DNA of 64,000 bases from GM7GCV1 sp965221105 (GTDB lineage Bacteria > Pseudomonadota > Gammaproteobacteria > Pseudomonadales > GM7GCV1): contig OZ244871.1 in the NCBI GenBank assembly GCA_965221105.1, positions 2,108,001 to 2,172,000 on the forward strand, written 5' to 3'. Of the stretch, positions 8,977 to 17,546 are shown piece after piece; within the stretch, counting starts at the first letter, position 1; the number at the start of each line of letters is the position of its first letter. The translations under genes and the position numbers were made by a program. The notes under the pieces are model-generated. The model saw only the letters and a program-made list of their open reading frames with translations. It had not been told where the DNA came from and made no database searches.

Positions 8977-9432
8977 TACGCATGCTCCGGGGTCATGTCG
9001 CACACCTTGGGCCAACTGGAACCAGACATCATGGTTGACCCTACATCTGATGAGTTGGAATTCACCGATTTTGGTATTGCCCCGTATCACTGATTCCAGC
9101 AAAATCAGGGCTGGATCAGATCTGGGGTCGTGTTGGACACACCCGCATATATGTCACCCGAACAGTTATTGGGCACAAAGGCAGGCGGCCGGTCGGCCCC
9201 GTCTTCACTGGGAGTCATGGTCTATCCGACGTTGACTGCCCCCCTGGTGGTGAATCAATGGTGAAGCCCCTGCACAGGAGTGCCAACGAACCCCAGCCCG
9301 ATGTGCGATCCATCTCAAACCGCAGTTGGAGATTGAGGCAGCCATCGACGTGGCACTGGATACGGCAGCTGGTCGCCGGTATCAGCCGGGACACGACATG
9401 ACCAGGGCAGTGAAGGACTGCAGAATCAGCAT
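8977..9432 (+). pseudogene. Decayed Hanks-type Ser/Thr protein kinase (C-terminal half of the catalytic domain)
   Basis: Translated piecewise in shifting frames, this stretch gives ordered kinase motifs. They are a degraded catalytic loop (YACSGVM, then EPDIMVD), the DFG segment EFTDFGIA, the activation segment RITDSSK followed by TPAYMSPEQLLG, subdomain IX (SLGVMVY), and a C-terminal IDVALDTAAGRRYQPGHDM resembling the usual AL-KDP-RY-S end. At least two frameshifts and a TGA stop interrupt it, and the HRD residues are lost, so it cannot encode a working kinase. The intact PP2C phosphatase gene starts 27 bp downstream, the usual partner of such kinases. The IS about 480 bp upstream may have caused or followed the loss. 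Confidence 0.85.
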
Positions 9433-9459
9433 TGGCGCGAGGCAGCCAAGGGACTCATC

Positions 9460-10263
9460 ATGAGCCTGGTCTCCAAAGTGCAGATTGTCCAGAAGACTGA
9501 CAGGGGCAAGCTGCGTAGCCACAACGAAGACAGTGTTGGCAGTGAGCCCAGTATGGGCCTGGCCATTCTTGCTGACGGTATGGGTGGTCATAATTCCGGC
9601 GAAATCGCCAGCGCAATGGCCGTGGCTGATGTTCTGAAAAAATTTAACAGCGCCTACACAAGCATTCAGCATGGAGAAGTCGATGGGGTGTCTGGCTTGA
9701 CCCATGAGACCGAGCTGTTGCGCAAGTCTATTGAAGAGGCCAGCAGGAACATCTACGAGGCCTCCGAGGCCAGCCTGGCAGATCGCGGCATGGGTACGAC
9801 CGCAGTGAGCCTGTTGTTTTTGGACAACAAGGTCTCCATCGCACATGTTGGTGATTCCCGTGCCTACCGGTTGCGGGGCAGCCATTTTGAAGTATTGACC
9901 CAAGACCACTCCCTGATTCAGGAGTTGGTGCGCGAGGGTTTTTATACGCGCGAGGAAGCAGCGAGGTGCGGTCAAAAAAATGTGATTACCAGAGCGCTTG
10001 GCATTGCACCCCAGGTCGAGGTCGATGCAGCAGAGGAAACCGTAGATGTCGATGATATCTATCTCATGTGCTCGGATGGCCTCACCGATATGGTGACGGA
10101 CGACAGTATCCGCCGTATTCTCGAAGAAACCCGGCACGACATTGAATCCGCTGCAGACAAGCTGGTGATGCGAGCGAACGACAATGGGGGCGCTGACAAC
10201 ATATCCGTTGTACTGGCACGCATTCATGATCCGTTTCCGTTTGAGGAGTCGTTTGCGAAATAA
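9460..10263 (+). CDS. PP2C-family Ser/Thr protein phosphatase
   Basis: This 267-residue cytoplasmic PPM/PP2C phosphatase removes phosphate from Ser/Thr residues, normally opposing a Hanks-type kinase. The metal-binding motifs are all present: RSHNEDSVG near residue 20, ILADGMGGHNSGE near 45, GMGTTAVSL near 110, VGDSRAYRL, LTQDHSLIQ, the Asp motif CSDGLTDMV near 205, and DNISVVL near the end. It is full length for bacterial Stp/PrpC proteins. The kinase that probably shared its operon is a ruin just upstream, so this phosphatase is either orphaned or acts with a kinase elsewhere. Confidence 0.93.
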   Translation: MSLVSKVQIVQKTDRGKLRSHNEDSVGSEPSMGLAILADGMGGHNSGEIASAMAVADVLKKFNSAYTSIQHGEVDGVSGLTHETELLRKSIEEASRNIYEASEASLADRGMGTTAVSLLFLDNKVSIAHVGDSRAYRLRGSHFEVLTQDHSLIQELVREGFYTREEAARCGQKNVITRALGIAPQVEVDAAEETVDVDDIYLMCSDGLTDMVTDDSIRRILEETRHDIESAADKLVMRANDNGGADNISVVLARIHDPFPFEESFAK

Positions 10264-10403
10264 TTACTCGGTTGGGTGCCTGACTGGAACAGGTTCACAG
10301 CTGGGTGAGCAGCGATACGGATATGCAACCACGACCCGAGAGGCCTCTCCATCTGACCAAAGTGGGATAAAATAGCCTGCTTTCAGCTGACACGAGCAGA
10401 TCA

Positions 10404-11171
10404 ATGTCCAAAGATGACATGCGGATTGTACCCGAGCGCGACGAGATCAGGGCTCCTTCCGGCAAGAAGGTATCCGGGTCGTCCGGTACATCAGACTCAC
10501 GAAGCCACAGGGCCGCTTCCTCAACAGCCAGATCAACTGGAGCATCGCCCATGATCTGGGTGCTTTGCGCGCTGACCGTCACTTTGACTGGTATTGCCGC
10601 CTACCTCTTTGTGCAAACCCAGACGCTGTTTGCCGAGCAAAATCAGCTTGCCATGCGAGTGACGGAGATTGAGTCCAAACTCTCGGTCACCGACGAATCC
10701 CTGTCCCAGTCAGGCGCGGCTATCCAGTCGGTGCTCCAGGAACATTCCGGCGAGCTCGACACACATATGTCCGAAATCCGCAAACTCTGGGCTGTCTCCT
10801 ATGATCGTAACCGGCCTGCGATAGCAAAGCTGGAACAGGAACAGAGAAACAGCGGTTCAAGAATTGATGCTCTGTCTGGCAATATTGCGAAGATTGATTC
10901 TGTGGTGCAGGGTTATGACGGTATCAGGTCCCGTATGGAGACAATGTCCTCACAGTTGCTTGTCCAATCAGCCACTCTGGATGATGTGGCTGCGCAGGCG
11001 CGTGAACTCTCTGATCGCGCTGCTGCACTGGATTCAGATTTCCGGCGGCAGAACTCCAGTCTGGCGACGCATGAAGAAGCTATAGAAGCGATCGACCAGT
11101 ACCGAATTCTGACCAATCAGCGGCTCAGGTCGCTGGAGCAGCAACTTGGAGCGGCTCCACCTGGTGGTTGA
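10404..11171 (+). CDS. Single-pass membrane protein with long coiled coil (unknown function)
   Basis: I do not recognise a named family. The 255-residue product has a polar Ser/Thr/Arg-rich N-terminus of about 48 residues with no signal peptide, then one membrane helix (MIWVLCALTVTLTGIAAYLF, about 50-70). An extended helical region follows to the C-terminus with heptad-like spacing, for example QLAMRVTEIESKLSVTDESL and later LRSLEQQLG. The predicted layout is type II, with the coiled coil in the periplasm. It stands between the phosphatase and fumarase genes in the same direction; a functional tie is not evident. It resembles scaffold-type proteins in build only. Confidence 0.75.
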   Translation: MSKDDMRIVPERDEIRAPSGKKVSGSSGTSDSRSHRAASSTARSTGASPMIWVLCALTVTLTGIAAYLFVQTQTLFAEQNQLAMRVTEIESKLSVTDESLSQSGAAIQSVLQEHSGELDTHMSEIRKLWAVSYDRNRPAIAKLEQEQRNSGSRIDALSGNIAKIDSVVQGYDGIRSRMETMSSQLLVQSATLDDVAAQARELSDRAAALDSDFRRQNSSLATHEEAIEAIDQYRILTNQRLRSLEQQLGAAPPGG

Positions 11172-11228
11172 TCTCCAGCCACGAGAGACCAATTTCGTCC
11201 TTACAGAAACCGGGAGCACCCTATTTTC

Positions 11229-12749
11229 ATGACAACCATCATTCGCCAGCAAGACCTGATAGACAGCCTTTTTGACGCATTGCAATTTATTTCCTTCTAT
11301 CACCCCAGAGACTTTATTGATGCAGTGCACGCTGCGTACCAGAGAGAGGAATCGACAGCCGCCAAGGATGCCATGGCCCAGATTCTAATGAACTCGCGCA
11401 TGTGTGCAGAAGGGCACCGACCCGTCTGCCAGGATACCGGTATTGTTACCGTGTTTCTCAGGGTCGGAATGGAAGTGCAGTGGGACGCAGACATGGGCGT
11501 GACCGAGATGGTCAACGAGGGAATCCGCAGGGCCTATATGCACCCCGATAATATTTTGCGACCGTCTATCCTCGAAGATCCCGATGGTGCGCGACGCAAT
11601 ACCAAGGACAACACCCCTGGAGTCATTCACTACGAAATTGTTCCGGGTGACAGGGTCGAGGTGCGTGTTGCAGCCAAAGGAGGCGGTTCCGAGGCCAAAT
11701 CCAAATTTGCGATGCTGAATCCTTCGGATTCAGTAGTTGATTGGGTTCTCAAGACAGTGCCGACTATGGGGGCGGGCTGGTGCCCTCCAGGCATGCTCGG
11801 CATCGGTATCGGCGGTACTGCGGATAAAGCCATGATGCTTGCCAGGGAGGCATTGCTGCAACCCATAGACATTCAGGAGTTGAAAGAGCGGGGACCAACT
11901 ACCAGGCCGGAGGAACTGCGCCTGGAACTCTATGACAAGGTCAATCGTCTGGGCATTGGTGCCCAGGGGCTGGGTGGTTTGACTACAGTTCTGGATGTCA
12001 AGGTTTTGGACTACCCGTCCCATGCCGCCAACAAGGCAGTCGCAATGATTCCGAACTGTGCTGCCACCCGCCATACCCATTTTGTGCTCGATGGTTCAGG
12101 GCCTGCACTGCAGACGCCACCCGCACTTCAGGACTGGCCCGAGGTTACCTGGGAAGTCGGGGACAGCGCACGACGGGTTAATCTCGATGAGGTGACATCC
12201 GAAGATGTACTGGAATGGAAGCCCGGAGAAACCATACTTGTATCGGGGAAAATGCTGACCGGCCGTGATGCAGCCCACAAAAAAATGGTGGATCTCATCG
12301 AACATGGAAAACCGCTTCCGACGTCTCTTGAGGGGCGTTTTATATATTACGTTGGTCCCGTTGATCCTGTGCGGGATGAAGCTGTTGGGCCTGCCGGCCC
12401 GACGACTGCTACCAGAATGGACACGTTTACCCGCACCATCCTGGAAAGGACCGGGCTGCTCGGCATGATCGGCAAGGCAGAACGTGGCCCCATCGCAATT
12501 GAGGCTATCAGGGACAATAAGGCTGTCTATCTCATAGCAGTGGGCGGTGCTGCCTATCTGGTGTCCAAGGCCATTACCCATTCCCGGGTTGTTGGCTTTC
12601 CCGAGTTGGGGATGGAGGCGATTTACGAGTTTGAGGTCGCGGATATGCCCGTGACAGTGGCAGTGGATGCCCGGGGTGAATCCGTACACCAAACCGGCCC
12701 CCGAATCTGGGCGAGAGAGATCGAAGAGCGGCAGCTCGTTGTCGGCTAG
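11229..12749 (+). CDS. Fumarate hydratase, class I (iron-sulfur)
   Basis: Class I fumarase interconverts fumarate and L-malate in the TCA cycle using an oxygen-sensitive [4Fe-4S] cluster. The 506-residue single chain joins the alpha- and beta-type domains, as in FumA/FumB. The N-terminal cluster Cys lies in HRPVCQDTGIV (near residue 62), others in the IPNCAATRHTHF block. GAGWCPPGMLGIGIGGTAD is typical, and the C-terminal domain carries PAGPTTATRMD and GMIGKAERG. The related L-tartrate dehydratase and mesaconase families share this fold, but length and motifs favour fumarase. It is preceded by GGGAGCACCC about 10 bases before the ATG. Confidence 0.93.
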   Translation: MTTIIRQQDLIDSLFDALQFISFYHPRDFIDAVHAAYQREESTAAKDAMAQILMNSRMCAEGHRPVCQDTGIVTVFLRVGMEVQWDADMGVTEMVNEGIRRAYMHPDNILRPSILEDPDGARRNTKDNTPGVIHYEIVPGDRVEVRVAAKGGGSEAKSKFAMLNPSDSVVDWVLKTVPTMGAGWCPPGMLGIGIGGTADKAMMLAREALLQPIDIQELKERGPTTRPEELRLELYDKVNRLGIGAQGLGGLTTVLDVKVLDYPSHAANKAVAMIPNCAATRHTHFVLDGSGPALQTPPALQDWPEVTWEVGDSARRVNLDEVTSEDVLEWKPGETILVSGKMLTGRDAAHKKMVDLIEHGKPLPTSLEGRFIYYVGPVDPVRDEAVGPAGPTTATRMDTFTRTILERTGLLGMIGKAERGPIAIEAIRDNKAVYLIAVGGAAYLVSKAITHSRVVGFPELGMEAIYEFEVADMPVTVAVDARGESVHQTGPRIWAREIEERQLVVG

Positions 12750-12844
12750 TTTGGCCAGTCCCGTGAGTGGTGTATCTGACCCGGTGTGCGTTCTCGTTCA
12801 CCGCCGAGCACCGTTTTTCTTGGCCCTGGAGGAATCCTACCCTC

Positions 12845-14287
12845 ATGTCCCGGACTATATACTGGCACGATTACGAAACCTTTGGTCCGCGGCCATCCGT
12901 CGACCGCCCCTCGCAGTTCGCCGGAGTTCGCACATCCGAAGATCTGGATGTGGTCGGCGAACCCCTGATGATGTACTGCCAGCCGGTCGCAGATCTGTTG
13001 CCCACTATAGACGCCTGCCTGATGACCGGGATCACGCCTCAGTTTGCCCGGCAACAGGGCGTTCCAGAGCCAGAATTTATCGGCCGCATTTACCAGGAAT
13101 TCAGGCAGCGGGACACCTGTGGGGCGGGATACAACAGTATTCGTTTCGATGACGAGGTTACCCGCTATACCCTGTACCGTAATTTCCATGACCCCTATGC
13201 CCGGGAGTGGCAAAACGGCAACTCTCGCTGGGATATCATCGATATGGTTCGGTTAACCTATGCGATACGTCCGGGTGTGCTGGCCTGGCCGGAGCGCGAG
13301 CCTGGAGTTCCCAGCTTCAAACTCGAGCTGCTGAGTCAGGCCAATGGTCTGGAACATGATGCCGCCCATGATGCCCTGTCAGATGTGATGGCGACCATCA
13401 GCTTGGCCAGGCGCATAAAGCAGAGTGAACCGGGGCTCTATGACTTTTGCCTGAAGCTCAGGGACAAGGCGCATGTGGCGTCGAACATTGACCTTGAAAC
13501 CCACAGACCGCTCCTGCACATTTCCTCGAAAATTTCTGCCCGCCGGGGGTGTGCAACACTGGTCATGCCCCTGGTCGCTCACCCGGTCAACGCAAACGCA
13601 GTGATCTGCGTGGATCTCTGCGCGGATCCCGCACCTCTTTACGAACTCACGCAGGTCGAACTCAGAGATCAGATGTTTGGGGCATCAGGGGAGCCTGGGG
13701 AGGGTCAGCAGCGGGTGCCGCTCATGGTGATCCACCTCAATCGCTGTCCGGTCGTGCTGCCGACACGTATGCTGGATGATGCCAATGCCAGTCGACTGCA
13801 GATAGATGTCAGTCAGGCCGAGCGCGCCTGGCAGCGGCTTGTCGGGGATGCGGACGACCTGTGTGGCAAGGCCAGCGGTGCCTTTGCTGCCGAGTTCGCT
13901 GATCAGCAGGATGCGGAGGCGGCGCTGTATGCGGGCTTTTTGTCGCCAGCGGATCGGCGCATGGCTCAATCGGTTGTGAACGCAGACTGTGGACAACTGT
14001 CCACTGGAAACTTTCTGTTCAAAGACACCCGCATGAACGAGCTGTTGTTCAGATATCAGGCCCGCCATTTTCCGGCCAGCCTGTCACCGGAGCGCTATCA
14101 GCTCTGGAGATCCCGTGTTGCAAGTCGGTTGGGGGGTACCTGTTCGACAGACGCACCACTTGTTGCCTTTGAGACAGATCTGGAAAAACGCCTGGCGGAA
14201 GAAGATCTTGCTGAGGACAAGCGATCTATCCTCCTGGCCCTGCAAAATTGGGCAGAAGAGCTGCGTGAGACTTTTCCAGGCGACTAG
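12845..14287 (+). CDS. sbcB: Exodeoxyribonuclease I
   Basis: ExoI degrades single-stranded DNA 3' to 5' and acts in mismatch repair and in restraining recombination. The 480-residue length matches E. coli (475). The DEDDh exonuclease motifs are visible: WHDYETFGPRP (Asp and Glu) at the N-terminus, FGP-PSVDR-SQFAGVRT, GYNSIRFDDEVTRY (second Asp), and HDAAHDALSDVMATI (His and Asp). The C-terminal ExoI-specific domains follow, with the RYQARHFP block. I chose ATG 12845 because GGAGGA lies upstream and MSRTIYWHDYE matches the family; an upstream in-frame ATG at 12767 adds 26 unrelated residues. Confidence 0.95.
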   Translation: MSRTIYWHDYETFGPRPSVDRPSQFAGVRTSEDLDVVGEPLMMYCQPVADLLPTIDACLMTGITPQFARQQGVPEPEFIGRIYQEFRQRDTCGAGYNSIRFDDEVTRYTLYRNFHDPYAREWQNGNSRWDIIDMVRLTYAIRPGVLAWPEREPGVPSFKLELLSQANGLEHDAAHDALSDVMATISLARRIKQSEPGLYDFCLKLRDKAHVASNIDLETHRPLLHISSKISARRGCATLVMPLVAHPVNANAVICVDLCADPAPLYELTQVELRDQMFGASGEPGEGQQRVPLMVIHLNRCPVVLPTRMLDDANASRLQIDVSQAERAWQRLVGDADDLCGKASGAFAAEFADQQDAEAALYAGFLSPADRRMAQSVVNADCGQLSTGNFLFKDTRMNELLFRYQARHFPASLSPERYQLWRSRVASRLGGTCSTDAPLVAFETDLEKRLAEEDLAEDKRSILLALQNWAEELRETFPGD

Positions 14288-14431
14288 GTTCCGCTCGGGC
14301 ATGTTGGTGGGCTCCACACGATCGGGCCCAGTTCAGTTTCGCATTCAGGGGGATTATCTAGGATAATCCGAAGCCGTGGGCTCGTTGCCTGCGTCTGCTG
14401 CCACTAATTCCATCTCAGGAGCGCCCAAAGC

Positions 14432-15454
14432 TTGGAATTTGTCGGGACACATGTCCTCTCGATTGATCAGTTTGACCGGACCGACATTGACAGGATCTTT
14501 GCGGTCGCAGACCGGATGGCTCCCTATGCCTCCAGACAGAAGAAGACCCGCGTCCTGGAAGGCGCCATTCTCGGGAATATGTTTTTCGAATCCAGTACCA
14601 GAACCAGATTGAGTTTTGGCGCGGCTTTCAACCTTCTCGGTGGTCAGGTGCGCGAGACCTCTGGTTTTGCCAGTTCAGCAATAGTCAAGGGCGAATCACT
14701 CCGCGATACAGCACGTGTTATCAGCGGCTACAGCGATATTATCTGCATGCGTCACCCGGAGCCGGGTTCGGTAGCGGCTTTTGCCGAGGCGAGTCGGGTG
14801 CCCGTGATTAACGGCGGTGACGGCTCCAATGAACATCCAACTCAGGCGCTGCTCGACCTTTACACCATCCGTCGTGAACTCGAGGCTACGGGCAGTGGAC
14901 TGGATGGACTGAAGATTGCCATGATCGGCGATCTCAAGTATGGCCGCACGGTTCACTCACTGTGTCGCCTGCTCTGTCTGTATCAGGGTGTCGATCTGGT
15001 TTTGATCTCTCCACCCGAATTACAAATGCCGGGTGACATTGTCGAGTGCCTGGGAGCGGCAGGGCGCAATATTCGGATTACGGATAACCTGGAAGAGGGC
15101 ATTCAGGATGTTCAGATTGTGTACTCGACCCGCATACAGGAAGAGCGCTTTGATTCTTCCGAGGAAGCTGATCTGTATCGGGGTCGTTTTCGGCTCAACC
15201 AGGCGATCTACACCAAGGCGTGTCAGCCCAACACGGTAATTATGCACCCTCTGCCCCGTGATAGCCGCACCGGGGCCAAAGAGCTGGATGAAGATCTTGA
15301 TGCCAATCCCAATCTCGCCATCTTTCGTCAGGCCGACAATGGCGTACTGGTCCGCATGGCGCTTTTTGCGCTGGTTTTGGGCGTTGAGCAACAGGTGGAG
15401 GAGTACGAGCATAGAGTGAGCTGGTACACACCCAAGTCATCTAGTGAGGGATAG
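14432..15454 (+). CDS. pyrB: Aspartate carbamoyltransferase catalytic chain
   Basis: PyrB joins carbamoyl phosphate and aspartate to make carbamoyl aspartate, the committed step of pyrimidine synthesis. The 340-residue product has the carbamoyl-phosphate motif FFESSTRTRLSF near residue 55, NGGDGSNEHPTQALLDLYT near 130, and MHPLPRDSRTGAKELDEDLD near 270, all intact. The start appears to be TTG at 14432, since GGAG lies about ten bases upstream and no closer ATG fits. No pyrI regulatory chain or pyrC follows. The downstream acyltransferase starts within 30 bp, so they may be cotranscribed although unrelated in function. Confidence 0.94.
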   Translation: MEFVGTHVLSIDQFDRTDIDRIFAVADRMAPYASRQKKTRVLEGAILGNMFFESSTRTRLSFGAAFNLLGGQVRETSGFASSAIVKGESLRDTARVISGYSDIICMRHPEPGSVAAFAEASRVPVINGGDGSNEHPTQALLDLYTIRRELEATGSGLDGLKIAMIGDLKYGRTVHSLCRLLCLYQGVDLVLISPPELQMPGDIVECLGAAGRNIRITDNLEEGIQDVQIVYSTRIQEERFDSSEEADLYRGRFRLNQAIYTKACQPNTVIMHPLPRDSRTGAKELDEDLDANPNLAIFRQADNGVLVRMALFALVLGVEQQVEEYEHRVSWYTPKSSSEG

Positions 15455-15479
15455 GCGGAAGGAACCTGTTGGAGAGAAT

Positions 15480-16634
15480 GTGCCGGTAGATTTTGATTTC
15501 GAGGATATCCGACCCTACAACGATGAAGAAGTCGGACCTGTTCTGAACACGCTGCTTCGCAATGAGGAGTTTTTCAACGTCATCTGTCATTTGCGTATGC
15601 CCCGGTTGCCTGTTTGGGCGTTTCCGCTTGTTCGCCCTTTTCTGTCGAGAAGTGTGCGCCAGAGCCTGGTCAGCATCAAGGACATCCACGATGTCCAGCT
15701 GCTTGTTGAGCACTATCTGAACCGTTGTCTGCTTGATACCACGCGTGAATTTGCAGTGCATCTGGAGCAACCGCTCGATCCCGGCAAAGCCTATCTCTTT
15801 ATATCCAATCACCGCGATATCGTTTTAGATCCGGCCCTGTGCAATCTGGCATGCCACCGGATGGGCCGGGGGACCGTGCGGATTGCCATTGGTGACAATT
15901 TGCTCAGCAAACCCTTTGCTTCAGATCTGATGCGGCTGAACAAGAGCTTTATCGTCAAGCGCGGTGTAGAAAACCGGCGGGAGAAACTCCATGAATTAAA
16001 AAAACTGTCTGCCTATATGCGCTCTTCCATTGCCTCGGACAACCAGTCCTGTTGGATTGCCCAGCGCGAGGGGCGTGCCAAGGATGGTCTGGACAGAACC
16101 GATACCGCAGTTCTCAAAATGCTTATGTTATCGAAAGAGCCGGAGCAAAGTTTCGGTGAAGCCATCGGTGAATTCCACCTGGTGCCCGTCAGCATCTCCT
16201 ACGAGTGGGACCCCTGCGATCTGGCCAAGGCCCGCGAGCTGGCGCACATCGAACGAGACGGAATCTATGAAAAAGACGAGCACGAAGATATTCAGAGCAT
16301 TGCTGCCGGCATTCAGGGCTGGAAAGGGCGCGTGGATCTGCATTTTGGTCGCGAGATTCAGGGTAATTTTGAGACTGCTGAAGCCCTTGCGATTGAAATA
16401 GACAGGCAAATAGTGCACGGCTACCGGATTCAGGCCAGCAACGCTGTAGCGTATCAAAGGCTTGAGGGTCGGCTTCCAGATGTTGAAGAGAGATGGCCGG
16501 ATTCCGATCTGGAATCCGCCCGAATCCGCCTTGCAGAACGAGTGTATCAGCTTGCCGGTGATCAGCTTGCACAGGAGCAGCTGGTTCGGACCTACGCCAA
16601 CCCCGCATACGCCAGCCTTGGCCTTTCGGCCTAA
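15480..16634 (+). CDS. PlsC-like glycerol-phosphate/lysophospholipid acyltransferase
   Basis: The protein (about 384 residues) carries an acyltransferase core. FISNHRDIVLDPALCN near residue 105 is an HX4D-type block (NHRDIVLD), FIVKRGVENRRE follows, and WIAQREGRAKDGLDRTD replaces the usual FPEG motif. This places it among membrane-associated PlsB/PlsC-type enzymes that acylate glycerol phosphates or lysophospholipids; the exact acceptor cannot be read. GTG 15480 follows GGAGAG by three bases; an alternative GTG at 15444 would overlap the end of pyrB. It has no obvious transmembrane helix. It converges on argF with only three bases between the genes. Confidence 0.82.
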   Translation: MPVDFDFEDIRPYNDEEVGPVLNTLLRNEEFFNVICHLRMPRLPVWAFPLVRPFLSRSVRQSLVSIKDIHDVQLLVEHYLNRCLLDTTREFAVHLEQPLDPGKAYLFISNHRDIVLDPALCNLACHRMGRGTVRIAIGDNLLSKPFASDLMRLNKSFIVKRGVENRREKLHELKKLSAYMRSSIASDNQSCWIAQREGRAKDGLDRTDTAVLKMLMLSKEPEQSFGEAIGEFHLVPVSISYEWDPCDLAKARELAHIERDGIYEKDEHEDIQSIAAGIQGWKGRVDLHFGREIQGNFETAEALAIEIDRQIVHGYRIQASNAVAYQRLEGRLPDVEERWPDSDLESARIRLAERVYQLAGDQLAQEQLVRTYANPAYASLGLSA

Positions 16635-16637
16635 AGC

Positions 16638-17546
16638 CTACCGGGACAGCAGGAATTCGATCAGGGCCTTGTGCGTGTGCAGGCGGTTTTCCGCCTCATC
16701 AAAGACGACACTGTACCGGGTGTTTTCCATGAGTTCGTCGCAGACTTCCATTCCGCGATAGGCTGGCAGGCAATGCATAAACAGGACATCTGCCGCTGCA
16801 TGAGACATCAACTCCTCGTCTACCTGGAAGCCGGAAAACGCTGCCATGCGTCCCTCCTTCTCCGCCTCCTGGCCCATGGAGGCCCAGGTGTCGGTGACCA
16901 CCAGGCTGGCACCATCCGCTGCTTCCCGTGGTGATTGAGTCAGCAGAATCCGGTCAGCATTTTGCTGGAGCAGATCTGCTCTGGGTTCGAAACCTTCGGG
17001 GCAGGCGATTCGCAGTTCGAAGTCCCACTGCCGGGCTGCATTGATATAGGAGTTGCACATGTTGTTGCCGTCCCCGACCCAGGCAACCGATTTGCCGGAG
17101 ATTGCACCGCGATGCTCCTCGAAGGTCTGCATATCTGCGAGGAGCTGGCAGGGATGGTAGTCATCTGTCAGTGCGTTGATGACTGGAACGGAGGACCAGG
17201 CAGCAAACTCCTCCACCCTGGCATGCTCAAAGGTTCGTATCATCACCAAGTCGGTCATGCTGGAAATCACCCGTGCGGTGTCCTTGACAGGTTCTCCACG
17301 ACCAATCTGGGAATCCGCTGGAGAGAGAAAAATGGCGTGCCCGCCGAGCTGTGCCATCCCGGTTTCAAATGAAACCCGAGTGCGGGTCGACGATTTCTCG
17401 AAGATCATGATCAAGACGCGATCCCTGGCTGCGTCATTGGCTTCGCCGTTCCTGAATTCGGTCTTGAGTTGGATTGCACGTGCGACAATGGCCTGCAGCT
17501 CCGCAGATGAACAGTCCAGCAAAGTCAGAAAGTGTCTGGTACTCAT
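16638..17546 (-). CDS. argF: Ornithine carbamoyltransferase
   Basis: ArgF makes citrulline from ornithine and carbamoyl phosphate in arginine synthesis. The 302-residue product has the carbamoyl-phosphate motif FEKSSTRTRVSFE near residue 50, FLSPADSQIGRGEPVKDTA, and DDYHPCQLLADMQT near 130. WVGDGNNMCNSYI and the ornithine loop FMHCLPAYRGMEV near 265 follow. Start and length are normal. Its ATG overlaps the argD stop by four bases (ATGA), so argD-argF form a translationally coupled leftward operon. Confidence 0.97.
   Translation of the reverse strand: MSTRHFLTLLDCSSAELQAIVARAIQLKTEFRNGEANDAARDRVLIMIFEKSSTRTRVSFETGMAQLGGHAIFLSPADSQIGRGEPVKDTARVISSMTDLVMIRTFEHARVEEFAAWSSVPVINALTDDYHPCQLLADMQTFEEHRGAISGKSVAWVGDGNNMCNSYINAARQWDFELRIACPEGFEPRADLLQQNADRILLTQSPREAADGASLVVTDTWASMGQEAEKEGRMAAFSGFQVDEELMSHAAADVLFMHCLPAYRGMEVCDELMENTRYSVVFDEAENRLHTHKALIEFLLSR

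Noticed and set aside
9382..10227. A 281-codon leftward frame opposite the PP2C phosphatase
   Set aside because: It mirrors the codon structure of the phosphatase gene, which has every family motif, and shows no motif itself.
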